Positions 46,657-59,545 of a DNA stretch of 60,000 nucleotides are shown here, piece by piece. Position numbers and translations under genes: made by a program. The DNA comes from Owenia fusiformis (lineage: Eukaryota; Annelida; Polychaeta; Sabellida; Oweniidae): contig CAIIXF020000004.1 in NCBI GenBank assembly GCA_903813345.2, forward strand, positions 8,577,525 to 8,637,524. The letters run 5' to 3'. Numbering within the stretch: position 1 is the stretch's first letter; each line of letters opens with the position of its first letter. Below the pieces are notes generated by a model. The model saw only the letters and a list, made by a program, of their open reading frames with translations, searched no databases and was not told the origin of the DNA.

Positions 46657-46849
46657 AAATATATCATTTATGCAATAAAAGTATGTTTTGTATGAGAAAT
46701 CAACAAAAAATATATTATGTAAAAAGATAAATTAGCATTGTTTTTCTTGAATTCATTGAACAACAGGGGACCAGCTCATCAGAGTGCGACGCGAAGCTAA
46801 CGCTTATCATACCAGTTGAATATCTCACCATCATAATACCCTATGTCCC

Positions 46850-47890
46850 CTTTGGGGTCTACACAGATTCAACTGATAAACCAAAAACATAATACCCTAA
46901 ACCGCCATTTGTTTCTTAACCCAATAAACACAACAACCTGATCGGACACAGCCCACAACTCGACATATATAACCTATAACAACCAAACACAACCTAGATC
47001 ACAAATCATGCAACAGTACAATAGAACATAACCTAGTGTCAAAATACACAGAACGCAATACAGCATAACCCAGCACCAAAGCCAGCATAGCGCAACCTGA
47101 CTTACAACCACCAAAACACAACCAACTGTCAGGTTAACACAATATGTCACAACCCCAAAATAAGACAACAAAGACAAACACAACCAATTGTGCACAATCC
47201 AACACTAAACAATAAAAACACAATCAGGCACAACCAATAAAACACAACTAAAGTAACAACCATGAAAACACATCGAACTGTGAAACTATCACCACACAAT
47301 TTGGGACAACCCAATGGTAAACCAACAAAAGCAAACACATCCGATTGTTCAAGTAACACATCACAATTTTTCAAAACCCAAAACAAAACAATCAAAACAA
47401 AATCAGGCACAGGCAAAAAAACACATTAAAATTGTAATACCGAGATACACAACTAACTTAACCCAATTGGAGACAACGCCAATCACACAACACAATCAGA
47501 CACAACAAGATACCTCACCTGACTAGCCACAACCAGCTAGCCAACCAACATAACATATTCACAAGAGAAAACAACCCATTATAAGATTAACATAACACAA
47601 TGGGACACAACCCACGACTAAATCACTAGATTAACAACTATCAAAAGAGAACCGAGTCTCAAACATACACAACACAATTCGGCAATACCTACTTGACACT
47701 AACCCACCATTACACAACCAGGCTTAACCAAATACTCAATTGACTTACTCAACCCATCAAAACACAATCAGGCACAACCAATAAACCACAACGAAACGTT
47801 GATACCGATTTACTCAACTAAGTTATCCAACTGGAGACAATCGCACAAAACAATCGGGGACAACCCGATGTCTACTGAATATGTACTTGA
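46850..47890. repeat. A/C-rich degenerate repeat (CACAACC/ACACAA)
   Basis: About 1 kb in which the + strand is nearly all A, C and T with little G, built from loose variants of ACACAACCAA/CAATCAGGCACAACC. Units are too diverged to give a fixed period. The long cysteine/valine/leucine-rich minus-strand frames are artefacts of it. Confidence 0.7.
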
Positions 47891-49268
47891 ATTACACCAC
47901 CCCCCTTCCCTATCATCACAAGGCTGCTAATGAAGAACACATCACGGACCACTACCCAAGAGTTAGGAACATCTGGGGCCCCTACCGTGACTCAAGTGTA
48001 AGAGAGAAGATCCGTTACAGGATCTGGATGTCAGGCCTGTCTTTACAAAAATGAAAATCGGAGATGATACGCCAATATCATCATCCTAGGATCAAAGAAA
48101 TATACTCTACCTGTTACATAATCACTGACGGTGGTTCGGGGAAGCTTGGGCACTAAGCTTAAGGGCGCTAGTCTCCCTGGACCCCCAAACGAGGCCGCTT
48201 ACTATTTGACATAGATCGCATGACTTGATGCGTGTTCAAGTCATACCAAGGGAAGAAGCTAGCTGGCTAGAATTTTTTTCAAAATCATTCAGTTTTTCAT
48301 CATACTGAGCACTTTTCGGTAGTTTTAAGCCAAAAAGCTCCCCCTTCCCAATAGCTGGATACGGGCAAGAGTGATGCGGGGCGCCATCTTTAGGCCCAAT
48401 ATCACATTCATTTTCGAGGTCAGGACCAAGCTACTATACTCAAACTAAGCCCAAGACCCCGCTCTATATGAATTTGGAGCGTGACTTAAAGCACAAAATA
48501 TATATTCAGGTGGCCTAGCTGCTAACCATTGGTTTGATGTCCCTAAGAAATTGACTACGGTATTACTATTGACCCCAGAAACGATAGACCTTACATCTCC
48601 CTATTAGCAAATGTGACTAAAGCTTTATTCGTAAAAATTGCAGGCCCCTCGCTTATAATCAAATTTATCGGCAGATAAGGCTATTACTTCATCAAAATTA
48701 GCACGATACACATGATAATATATGTGGGTTACTAAAATTATACATTTAGGGAAAATGTTATCAAGATTTGAAGGACAATATAGATACGGAGACAAGTACG
48801 CACAGAAAGTGTTAGTTTACGTACTTTCGGTATTGCTGAAGGCATCACAAACGTATTGAGTATACTTTTACTCCATCGATGCGTTACGGATTTTGATACG
48901 GGTAGCTAAAACGTTGTGCGAAACATGTACACTGTAATTATTGCAATACCATTCCATACAGTGTAAAATGAATTGAACTTACCATTTGAAAAACTCGATT
49001 TATTTCAAACAATAAATAAATTCATTCACCAAATTTTAGTCAAATTATACACAGTACACTGTGCTTGTTCATATAGTGCTACCTTTAGAACTAAAAACAA
49101 TATAATCGAAGGGTAAAATAGGTTACGTAAATGACCAACGTACAAAAGCCTCATTTTTCATGTTTTCCGTATCATTTCACGTATAAATTGAACTGACTAC
49201 GCATAAATCTTGGAAATACGTTACGGATACGGATCCGTGGAGCTAAAAACCGTTATGCGAAACCTCTC
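47890..49268. other. right part of the composite element, no gene seen
   Basis: Contains the right terminal repeat and an internal partial end near 48908. No coding frame is supported. Confidence 0.4.
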
Positions 49269-49269
49269 T

Positions 49270-50390
49270 ATTATAAAACAGCACTACATATTGTGAAAAC
49301 TGCACTGTAAAGATACAAATGCGGTTTTCTAATAAAAAGAACTACTTACTGAATGACAACTCGAGTCCCAATGATATCAGTAGCTTATTTTCCACTTAAT
49401 ATACAGCGTATTGTATATAAACAGCAGGATACATAGATATATGAATGAATACCAGCTTTGAGTAAAACAAATAAAAAGTACAGAGGGTTTATTAATAAGC
49501 GAATGGATTCAAATAAGTTTTACAATTATCAGATGATTGTGTTAAAATATCATTTAAGGATTTAAGCCCTGGACTCAGTGCATAGTTTGCTGAATCATAC
49601 CACGAAGGTGTTGTTTCCAAACCTTTGCATGACCGCGCAACTGGAATGCAAAGTTTAGGAAACAACGCCTGAGTGGAATGAAGCAGCTACAATGCATTGA
49701 GTCTTTGGTTTAAACTGTTTTCACACATTGCAATAATTTTCTACAAAATCATCCAAAAGGAACGAAATCACTAAAACAACACATTTTCAATGACATTTTT
49801 GCAAGGGTCACGTTGGCAAGTCATCAAATCCAATGTGAAAAGTCCATTTATCACCATGACAACTGTTTAACTAGTGACCATGCATGTGTTATTAATATTT
49901 CACACACTGTTCATTCTGTGAATACTATGTTCTGATAGGCTGGAATCGGACACAGCTCGCCTTGCTGTGTGTGAATAGCTGATTCATATTGTACATGGCG
50001 TATTTAATAAAATTATTTTTATCCAGTGTATTTGATCTTGGACATTAGCAACTTGGTTAACTGTTTAATAAGAGATAATAAAAATATTTAAGTGTAGGGT
50101 CAGGATCGTAGAATAAGAAAGGCATAGATTTTACCTAAATTTTGACCTTGAACTGAGAGTCAACATTTTGAATTAGGTTAACTCAAAGGCCCAATTCTCT
50201 TGTAAGCTCAGTAATCTATCTGAATCCAATCTGTTTCAGGTATTTTTTAATTCATATTTTTACGGCTGGATATCAACGTTTCGATTTTTTGAGGTTTTGT
50301 GATAAGAATTTCGTCGGAATTCTGTCTAAAACTCATGAAACAAGGAAAAAGATTAATCGTACCTTCGAGATTTTGCCATTTCGGTAACTA
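49270..50390. other. intergenic, no feature supported
   Basis: AT-rich. 50265-50400 shares 'aaagattaatcgtaccttcga' with the arms of the foldback element at 54901, a weak partial copy. Confidence 0.35.
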
Positions 50391-50399
50391 GTTTGAAGA

Positions 50400-51620
50400 G
50401 TGCAGTAACAGTGATGCATACCTATGCATATTATGCCTTTGTGTCAGTTTACATATAATGTTCTCCAGTACACCATACTATTTCTTAGATAAAGAATAAA
50501 TGCATATATTAGGAGTAACTAGTTATAATTTATTTAATGGTCAACATACAAATGTTTGAACACATAACGAATGGATACGTTATGAAAGACGGTGCATGTC
50601 ATTTCCATGATGCATACTATGTCTTTGTGTTAGTCTCCTATGGTGCACCATTCTTGTGTTTTCAATACACTTTCTTGGATAAAAAAGATACATATATTCC
50701 GAGTAACTAGTCATAACTTATTTCATCATTCAATGGTCAACATACAAATGTTTGAACAGATAACGAATGGATACGTTATGAAAGACGGTGCATGTCATTT
50801 CCATGCATAGTATGTCTTTGTGTCAGTCTCCTATGGTGCACCATTCTTGTGTTTTAAATACACTTTCTTGGGTAAATAAAAATACATATATTCCGAGTAA
50901 CTTGTTATAATTTATTTCATCATTCAATGGTCAACATACAAATGTTTGAACAGATAACGAATGGATACGTTATGAAACACGGTGCATGTCATTTCCATGC
51001 ATTTTATGTCTTTGTGTCAGTCTCCCATGGTGCACCATTGTTGTGTTTTAAATACACTTTCTTGGATAAATAAAAATACATATATTCCGAGTAACTAGTT
51101 ATAATTTATTTCATCGTTCAATGGTCAACATACAAATGTTTGAACAGATAACGAATGGATACGTTATGAAACACGGTGCATGTCAGTTCCATGCATAATA
51201 TGTCTTTGTGTCAGTCTCCTATGGTGTACTATTCTTGTGTTTTAAATACACTTTTCTCCTGAAATACGGTGCATGCCATTTCCATGCATATTATGTCTTT
51301 GTGTCAGTCTCCTATGGTGCACCTTTCTTGTGTTTTAAATACACTTTCTTGGATAAATAAAAATACATATAGTCTGAGTAACTAGTTATTATTTGAAGTC
51401 ATTCGTTGGCCATCATTCATCATTCAATGGTCAACATACTAATCTTCGCACAGATAACGAATGAATACGTCATAAAACCCAGTACATGTCTTTTCAATGT
51501 ATATTACGTATTTTTGTAGTTTTATCTACGATGTAATATTCTGGTGTTTTTAATAATATTTCTTGGATAGATAATACTTGTATAATTACTTGTACATTCG
51601 AAGTAACTAGTTACAACTTA
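50400..51620 (+). repeat. 194-bp satellite, about six copies
   Basis: The anchor CGGTGCATGTCATTTCCATG recurs at about 50592, 50787, 50981 and 51175 (period 194), then irregularly at 51271 and 51480. Each unit also has TTTGTGTCAGTCTCCTATGG and CATACAAATGTTTGAACAGA. Outer copies are most diverged, typical of an array homogenised from its centre. Confidence 0.85.
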
Positions 51621-52700
51621 GTAGCCGAGACAGAACAAGTCTGTATATTTACTCTCATATTTTTTACTGTTAATATGGGTATTCATAACATTTCCATACA
51701 CATTCCCTGAAAATCTAACAGAAAATTTTACTAGTTTCGATTAGAATTTATTAGTTAAAAAGGGAAACATTTCATTCTAAAAGGATGTGTCTGGGTATAT
51801 GCCCTTTTGGTCCCTCAGTCAAATGTATGTGAAATATGGTTTTTATTACTGTCCTAGTTATATTTAATAAGTATATTTACTTTTTCACGAATTTTGATGC
51901 ATAATTAACCCCCTGCTGAGAGTCAGAATAAGCATCTCATCAAACAAAAAAATAGTCATTATCATAGAAAAACACCAAATGGCAACATGTATGACATACA
52001 AAGAAGAAATAACTTAAGACCGATGAAGAATTAAAAAGAAAATCATATTTTTGAAATATATTTAAGGATTAAATTTTTTTCAAATTTTTGAATTTGAAGG
52101 GGGAAAAACAAAATGGTTGCCATTTGTTGTAAGAAATATCAGGAAAAAAGTTGCTTCACTTTTTGTTTTCACAATGAGCACAGTTTTCCGGTTTAGGTTT
52201 TTTGACTGATTCTGACTCTTCATCACCAGGGTCATGTATAGAGATTATAAAATTGAAACCAAAATGTTGTGCTCAGCATGAATTTGACTGAAATATGGGT
52301 AACATCACCAACACAATTGAATTCTCAAAACTGGATGCTCAGTAACTTTGAGTGACTATAATCCCTTGATTACTCAGATAAACACCAATTCACTTATCCA
52401 GAAATACCATTCAATGTCTATTCAAAGAAAGTAACCAACGTTTTGGAAGATATGTTTCAAACTTTTTGCATAAATAATTCACTTAATATTTGCCATTGAT
52501 TTATTTTTCAATTCTGACAAAATGATATGCACTGTCTTTGATGCCAATATTCTTCATCAATTGTGATACAAATTGATATTTGTGTAATCTCAGAAGAAGG
52601 ATAAGATATTGAAGTTTAATAATATGTGTGATTGAGTTGGTTTTTCAGACATTACAATTTTCAATATTTTCTAAGTCGATACCCAGACTCATTCCAAGAC
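51621..52700. other. intergenic, no feature seen
   Basis: Very AT-rich with no exon, array or strong palindrome that I can support. Confidence 0.35.
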
Positions 52701-52704
52701 TCTT

Positions 52705-52936
52705 CCTTTTGCCATTTTGTGCAAGAAATTCCACATTTTGACGTAAATAATATTTTTTTAAAAATCACAACTTTTGGTGTAATAATTCCATAATGAGCAC
52801 ATGTTTTCTTAATCGACCCAAGTTTAACTGTATTTTCTGTATATCAATTATACTATATTGTATATGTCATTAATAACTTGGACTTTAAATGAATTACGTA
52901 AAAATGTTGCATTTCTCGCACAAAATGGTAAAGTTC
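52705..52936. repeat. foldback repeat
   Basis: GCCATTTTGTGCAAGAAAT then ACATTTTGACGTAAA on the left pairs with TTACGTAAAAATGT then ATTTCTCGCACAAAATGG on the right. Confidence 0.55.
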
Positions 52937-53427
52937 GATTATGCATCAATCAGAATCAAAGCTTCCCAATATTTAAGAAATACTTATGATTTAAACCAAT
53001 AAAATTCTATGTAAGGATTTCTTCGTGGAATATGTCTGCAAAATGTTGTGACTTTTTAATTATTAATTCAGCTTTAATTTCTTATAATTATATATAGTAT
53101 TATTTACAAGGTTTTACATGACACCCATGTTGGTGTATACAATATAAAGAATATCTTGTTTTATTAATAGGCATATGATTATCAGCTGATCTATGGTGAA
53201 CACTAAGACTAACTAAAACACATTCAAAAGAGGGCAGCACAATAAAAAACGATGCTTGATACACTCAAATCATCCAACTACAACTGACTTCCGACATGGA
53301 AGTGTGAACTCAACTGTGAACATGTTCACAGTTGAGTCAATACAATGATGCATTAAAAATATCAAAATTAAATCTTGAATACATAAAGAACAATCAAAAA
53401 TGCAATGTTAAGACAGATTTATGTACC

Positions 53428-54684
53428 TAGTCCATGGTATGACTTACGAATATAAAGGATCCGTAGCACACTATAGCGCAGCAACATTTGAAGCAATATT
53501 TATGGAGGTGCATATGTCTTGATTCTATTAAAAGACCATTTTCTGAAAAAACTTCCGGCTTTCGGGTCGAAAAATGTATTTCATCACAAGGGGTCAAAAA
53601 ACGAAAAAAAAATACTTAGATTATCATAATGTAAAAATATACTATACTTTTACTATAGATGTCGGTGTTTAATTAGTGTAATTACGCAAGTGTATTTTTC
53701 ACATTTTGTGGAATATTTAGGGAATTTATGATTTTCTTCCCATTTAAATCATTCTATTACCAAAATTATTCCATATAATCGCAAGGGGTCAAACAACAAA
53801 TTATTGTTCATGCTTTATAAAACATAATCCAATAGCAAATAGATAAGATTTATATCTAATTAAATGTTACAGAGGTATTGGAATGTTCATATATTCCAAG
53901 GGCATGTCTAATAATCAATTACAGACATTATGCAATCGAACGCCTTACAATTCTTCCTCGACGTTACTGCTGGCTATCATCAAGTTTTCTGATGGTTGTT
54001 TCTTCTTTGACCTTACCGCTGGAACAATCAAATTTTAGGAAGATAATGATAACGATTTTTCTCAATTATTCATGAATTCGACCAAATCTTGATGGTTGTG
54101 TTTTATAAGCAACTGAGCTATATCTAACTACGAGAAAAAGAATTTTAGCTGTAGTCCCAATTAGTCAAGGAAGGGCAATAGGCCCTCCTTGATAATGTTC
54201 ACCGTTCCATATAATGTTCACTGTTCCATATCTCAAAACGTATTGAGACCCATTTTGGGAAAAACTAGCATAATTCAAGCATCTGTCATTCTAATATAAA
54301 AGTGATTCATTTGTAGCATTTATCTTATTAATACCTGAGAAACAATACAAAACGTCGAGACACCGATTACATAATTTGGGGGTATTTATAAGAAAAATAA
54401 CCTCAAACTTATAGCTTAGAAACCTAAATAATCATTTTGTATTATTTTCTGTTCCATTGTGTACTCCAAATTGAAAAAAATTGGCATTTTATTTTTTGGT
54501 AACTTTTGACCTCTGCTAATGGCAGGCATAATTCAGCCAAAAAGCCGGAAGTACATGAAACGGTTATAATAAAAATTATTAGGGGACATATGTAGGTATA
54601 TTAATGATTGGTCAAATATCGCTGCGCTATAGTGTGCTACCAGTTCCTTTATTAGACGTCCTAGAGATGCCATACTATGGACTA
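53428..54684. mobile_element. 1.26-kb foldback element
   Basis: TAGTCCATGGTATG at the left pairs with CATACTATGGACTA at the right. Inside, TAGCACACTATAGCGCAGC and its complement (near 54625) and ACTTCCGGCTTT (53550) with its complement continue the palindrome. Confidence 0.75.
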
Positions 54685-54900
54685 ACCTTTGAAAAACTTT
54701 TTTCAGGTCAGGTATACTGTTTGATATAAGGTCACTGATACCAAAGCGACCTATATTACAAAATAATTAGTTATCATTGCTCAATATTTCGCTAAACACT
54801 TTGTATTTGTCATTATATTCTAGCACTATAAAAACATTCATAAATTGTACTGATGTAAATAAAATAAAGATATATATTATAAATCACGGGTGATCCACTC

Positions 54901-55382
54901 GGCTGCGCTGGTTACCAAAACGGTTCGTTTTGGTAACAAAATGTCGGAACATCGAAGGTACGATTTTTCTTTTTTCCTTCTCTCACACGTTGTAGGCAGA
55001 ATTCCCATGACTTATAGCAGTATGATATGTTAAGAAATTGTACATATTTGCGAACATACTCGTATATAGTTCACAAGACAACAGAATCGTCATTTTATTC
55101 GTCACTTAACTTACAGAAACGGTTTAACAGAAAACAGTTAAGATCTGCACTTTTAGCCAGTACCGTTTATGTAACTTAAGTGAGGAATTAAATCGACGAT
55201 TCTGTTGTCTTCTGAGCTATTGTTTCGCAAACATGTGAATTTTCTAAAACATATGATACTGATACACGTTTGTGAAAATAAATGTCGGGGGAATTCTACC
55301 TACAACAGGAAAAAACAAAAATCGTACCTTCGAGGATCCGACATTTTGTTACCAAAACGAACCGTTTCGGTAACCAGCGTAA
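54901..55382. mobile_element. 480-bp foldback element
   Basis: GGTTACCAAAACGGTTCGTT then TTGGTAACAAAATGTCGGA on the left is the complement, with minor changes, of the right arm ending CGTTTCGGTAACCAGCG. The 'cgaaggtacgattttt' block is also mirrored. Confidence 0.8.
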
Positions 55383-55464
55383 TCGCGAACGTAGAAATGT
55401 AACGGATGCTAAAACTGATAGACCGTACGGTCGCCGTACGGAAATGTGACTGGAGTGTTACGTA

Positions 55465-55615
55465 TGCCTGAGTCACAATTACTCCGATTCATCGAGCGGC
55501 ACCCGGCTGATCAAGTATTTTATTCAAAATTGTATTATATTCTCAGCAGTTTTCAACAACATACTCAATCGGACGGGCGCCGGATGATAATTTGAAGCAA
55601 ATGTGACCCAGGTAT
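55465..55615. mobile_element. third MITE of the TGCCTGGGTCACATTT family
   Basis: Starts TATGCCTGAGTCACAATTACTCC, ends AAATGTGACCCAGGTA, with GC-rich GGCGCCGG/CGGCACCCGG inside, as in the pair at 32494-32795. Confidence 0.65.
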
Positions 55616-55690
55616 TAACAACTAGTTTATTTGGCGAATGCACACATGTTCGATCAAATAATGAATGAAGGTAATACTAAAGACTTTAAC

Positions 55691-57274
55691 GTAATCCATT
55701 TTCATGCCATTAGTCGTTCTCCCGCTTCCGGAACCTGGAACAATACAATTATACGATGTGACTATTTAAGTGAGAATATTGTTTTAAGTTAGGATGAAGT
55801 CGTGAATCTACGTTGAGTTATCAATTTGCATAATATAGGATCATGCTCTTAAATACGTTAAGATTTTTCATTATAATCGTATAAACTATAACTATTTCAG
55901 GAAAATAAATCCACTCTTTTTGGAGCGATGATCCCACTGAATCAAATATTAACGTAAATTAATTAACCATCATACATATTTTCACAAAATATGAAGGACT
56001 TCGGCCTCATTTTTCTGAACATTTTCTCAGATAGATAGCTCGATCGGTGGACAGATGGACGGGTTACTAGGGAGGTTAAAGCACGCGTTTTACGAGAACG
56101 TATACGCAAACGTAGACCATAATGACCCTCAGTGATTATTGCTCACTTCTTAATTGTTTTTCCAGGGATCTCAATACCCCTGTTTCCCCCCGTTCATTTA
56201 TACTCAAATGGGCAAGTACAAATACCTTGCAAGTGCAATGCAAGTCCCCTTGAAATACCAAGGGGAGGTCGTATCCAAACATGAACTTAATTTAACACGT
56301 TCACATCCAAGGTGAAAGTGTGTAGCTTAAAGGAATATTCCTTGCCAAACCATCTCTCTCCTCATATGGTAGCTATAGCCATATGCTTGCCATGTTTAGC
56401 AAAACACGCAAAAATGTTTTGATATGGTCAAATTTGCTCACTTAGAAATGTGATGCTCAATTCCAGTAAGCTGCCATCTTTTAAAATTTCACACAGGAAG
56501 TGATGTCATCGACTCTCAACTTTGCATATAGCATTAGGTGAGGAGCTATTAAGAATTACAAAACCAGCTAAATATTCTTTTTCAACTTTGTATCCTATTT
56601 TATCCTTCTGTTCAAATCTCTTCTTTTATTCTAAGTTGACAAGCCCTGAAAATATTTTTGCACAGAAAGTAATGATCACTTGTCTAGAGGTGATTTTCCT
56701 ATACTGTTATGGGCAAGGTTATAGAAGTTGAGAGTTGATGACATCAAATCCTGCAAGAAAGCTCCTAGTTCGAAATAAAAAATTACCGAAGTTCTGCCAC
56801 TCAGGTGTAATACTTTGGATGGAGAATGGATATTTGTAGACTTTCAAGAGACTGTGATGGAATGCATGATCAAGACAACATATTATTCATTAAATAGATA
56901 ATATGAGTACTTTAATTTATATTAATTAATTTGATTTTATTAATTTATATATTATCTGGTGTTCTGTAAACACCTGTGTATGATACCTTATCTCAATTTA
57001 AACAAGTACAGTTTAATTGTATACCTATCGTATTTTGATCACCAGGATTTGTAGTTAAAGTTGTGTCAAATGCCGTCGTAGTTGAAGTTTTTGTATCACC
57101 AACCATGGTAGTTAAAGTAGTTGTATCACCAGTTTTGATAGTAGGAGTTGTTTTGTCATTAGGCATGGTGGTGATGGTTCTCTTATCTTCAATCGATACG
57201 TTACCTTTAGGCAATGCATCACACTCAACTAGTAAAAACAATACTATATATAGCACGAGGTAACACATCTTCAT
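55691..57274 (-). CDS. secreted Thr-rich mucin-like protein (first one or two exons)
   Basis: Exon 1 is 57274-57025 (83 codons plus one base, donor ATAG|GTATAC). MKMCYLVLYIVLFLLVECDA is a signal peptide. The mature part has about 10-residue Thr-rich repeats (DTTTLTTMVG, DTKTSTTTAF, DTTLTTNPG), a pattern expected to be heavily O-glycosylated as in mucin stalks. A likely exon 2 is 55734-55691 (acceptor CAG; GSGSGRTTNGMKMDY in phase 1, donor GTTAAA), after which the frame could instead read on to a stop near 55618. I could not find later exons, so the C-terminal domain is unknown. Exon 1 is well supported and the rest is tentative. Confidence 0.55.
56500..56748. repeat. foldback MITE in the mucin-like gene intron
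   Basis: TGATGTCATCGACTCTCAACTT at the left and AAGTTGAGAGTTGATGACATCA at the right are inverted copies, with about 200 bases between. Confidence 0.65.
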
Positions 57275-57329
57275 ATATACGGATAAAAGGAAAGAGTGAT
57301 ATGTTTGCAGGATAGAGTCATACTATGCC

Positions 57330-57510
57330 TGTTAAACAAAACCCAGCTATCACAAAGTATAATCCAACGTGAAAAGAAACAGTGTATATCTACTGCCCCT
57401 CTACTATCATACATCTTCCATTATAACAATACAGGACCATAACGCGAAGTGACATTTCATGATCATATATAAAGAAGCCATTACAATACTGTATATGCTG
57501 AGAAATAAAT
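57330..57510 (-). repeat. degenerate LINE 3'-tail fragment
   Basis: Shares 'aacgtgaaaagaaaca', an 'acaggaccataac' block and 'aagccattacaatac' in the order seen at 1180-1290, but more diverged. Confidence 0.45.
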
Positions 57511-57894
57511 TGATAAACCAAATGCTCATAATCTGAGTAAAACCTTCAAAATTGCCACCAGAAAACAAAATGGCCACCCACAAGTTAATGAGCTCTAGAA
57601 GTTGGAGAATTTGGAGAAATATGATATTTTGTTGGCCAGAAAAGGGTTATATTTGTGATACTCCCCTTCATAAGTTTGGCAACCCTAATTCCCCCATTGG
57701 AATACGCGTTAAAGTCTCTTTATTTTTGGAATCTTTGATTGCATAACCTATAAAGAAAAATACTTTCAACTAAGGCTGGAAGTATGAGTTGACAACATTT
57801 CCAATTCCTCAACTTTTTAGTTCACATGGTGAGCTATTGCAATCACTCACTTGACCGTCGGTCTGTCAGTCTGTCCGTCTGTCAACAATTGGCC

Positions 57895-58197
57895 AGTTTT
57901 AAAACCTCTGTCAATATGATTCCCGTTTTAAGTTATTTTTGTTCAAAATCAATATAGAAAACCCCCCATGACTCCTGGTTCCAAAGCTCGCCTATTTTCA
58001 AAATGGCCGCCATTTTTGTCTTGCGGAATTCACTTTTGGACCATTTGCTTTAAAACCTGTGTCGATAGGATTCCAGTTTTAGATTATTTTTCTTCAACAT
58101 CAATACAGAAAACTCCCTTATGACTCCTGGTCCAAAAGCTCGCCTATTTTCAAAATGGTCGCCATTTTTGTCTCGTGAAATTTACCTTTGGCCCATT
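57895..58197 (+). repeat. 151-bp direct tandem duplication
   Basis: Two adjacent copies share CTCGCCTATTTTCAAAATGG, GCCATTTTTGTCT, CATGACTCCTGGT/TATGACTCCTGGT and AGTTATTTTTGTTCAA-like blocks at an offset of about 151 bases, with roughly 85 percent similarity by eye. Confidence 0.7.
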
Positions 58198-59545
58198 TCC
58201 TAGCTTTACAAATAATTCCAGGTGTCCTACATTCTAAAAAGCCATGTCACTGTAAAGAGTAGTTGTATGAAATAATTTTGTTACAAATAATAGGCAAAAA
58301 TTATATCTATTATTTTTATTTATTGCTATTTTAGCCATCATTCACTTTTGAGCAACACCATGTGAGCCCAGTACCCAAGGTATTATTTATTCATTTTTTT
58401 ACCTTTTACAGTTGGTCGAAAATCTATGACAAATCTGGAATTTATTTTAGAAATCAGCATTTCCGTGTTAACCAATGGGAAATGGTAGGTTTGCTGCAAG
58501 TCATGTGGCAATATCCTCGAAAAATATATTGCTTTTGTAGATAATGAATTTGCTTACTTTTTAAAGAAAATGTTGGCATGTTTCTACAGATTCAAAAAAG
58601 TTAAAGGTCTACAAAGTCAAAGAGAAACCTCTCCCATTGAAATAAAATAGGAGTCGAAATGATTTTCAAAAATGACTTTACCTTAATGTTCACAAAGTAA
58701 AAATGTTAGTAAACAAAAGTTTAGAAAATTCAATTTTCTATTATAGAAATATTTTTGATGAATCTTTTACTGAATTGATATTCGGAAATCTGATTTGTGC
58801 CTATCATTAGTTTACATGGGAAGGTCGATTTTCAAAGATTTATCAAATTGTTTATTAATTTCGACCTATTGTAATTTGGAGGTATGGGAAATAAAGTCAA
58901 ATTATATGATACATATCTTTATAAAGGAGGGGGGGGGGTTGTTTGTAGAATGAATCGGGGGAGGTTTTTCATGCATTTCAAATGCACTTTAAAACATAAT
59001 AATATTATTGACCAGGCCATATAATCCCAAAACTATTTCTCATTTTCAAGGATTATTTATGGATTAACACCCAGGTATTTTTATTTCTTTAGCATCAGAG
59101 GGTTGGGAATCATTGATAATCAACGCTTTTAAATAATATAAATGCTGCTTTAAATAACTTTTTATGAGTTTCATGTATGCCAATAATTTCTCCAATTGTG
59201 TAAATTGTACATATTACTTAATCCCTAGAATTTTCCCATAGAAATCCAATGCAGTTCCAAGCATATTTTGAGTTAACAGGAAAGTAAATCTTTAATACAC
59301 ACATTATTTGGTTGTTTTGGTTTATATCGCAACCCAAAAAGGTAGCCACTTGTTTGTTCAATGCTTCCAATTCTGTAATATTTAGATGCATACATATTCA
59401 CAATTGTGTTTGCTATTGTGACGCATCGTATCATATTAGAATTATGTAAATAAGATAGTATGTTATTAATATCATATTAACCTCGGAAAACGTTGTAATA
59501 AAATGACAATGCAATGATAATAAAATATTGTAAAAATGCCAATTA

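Larger units (their letters stand above)
42630..49268. mobile_element. composite 6.6-kb terminal-inverted-repeat element
   Basis: GAGAGGTTTCGCAAAACG after TA at the left is inverted at the right as CGTTATGCGAAACCTCTC followed by TA. Inside each end lies related 'agctaaaacg'/'gatacggatccg' sequence. Another partial internal end (AAAACGTTGTGCGAAAC) lies at 48908-48924. It encloses the LINE at 43310-46680 and the A/C-rich tract; no transposase is seen. Confidence 0.5.

Noticed and set aside
46974-47526. Cys/Val/Leu-rich minus ORFs and a Gln/Thr-rich + ORF
   Set aside because: Translation of the A/C-rich repeat in different frames; no family signal.
49361-49400. Possible minus exon ending ATTCA|GTAAGT, as a later exon of the mucin-like gene
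   Set aside because: Good donor but no convincing acceptor or protein pattern, and it lies outside any connected frame.
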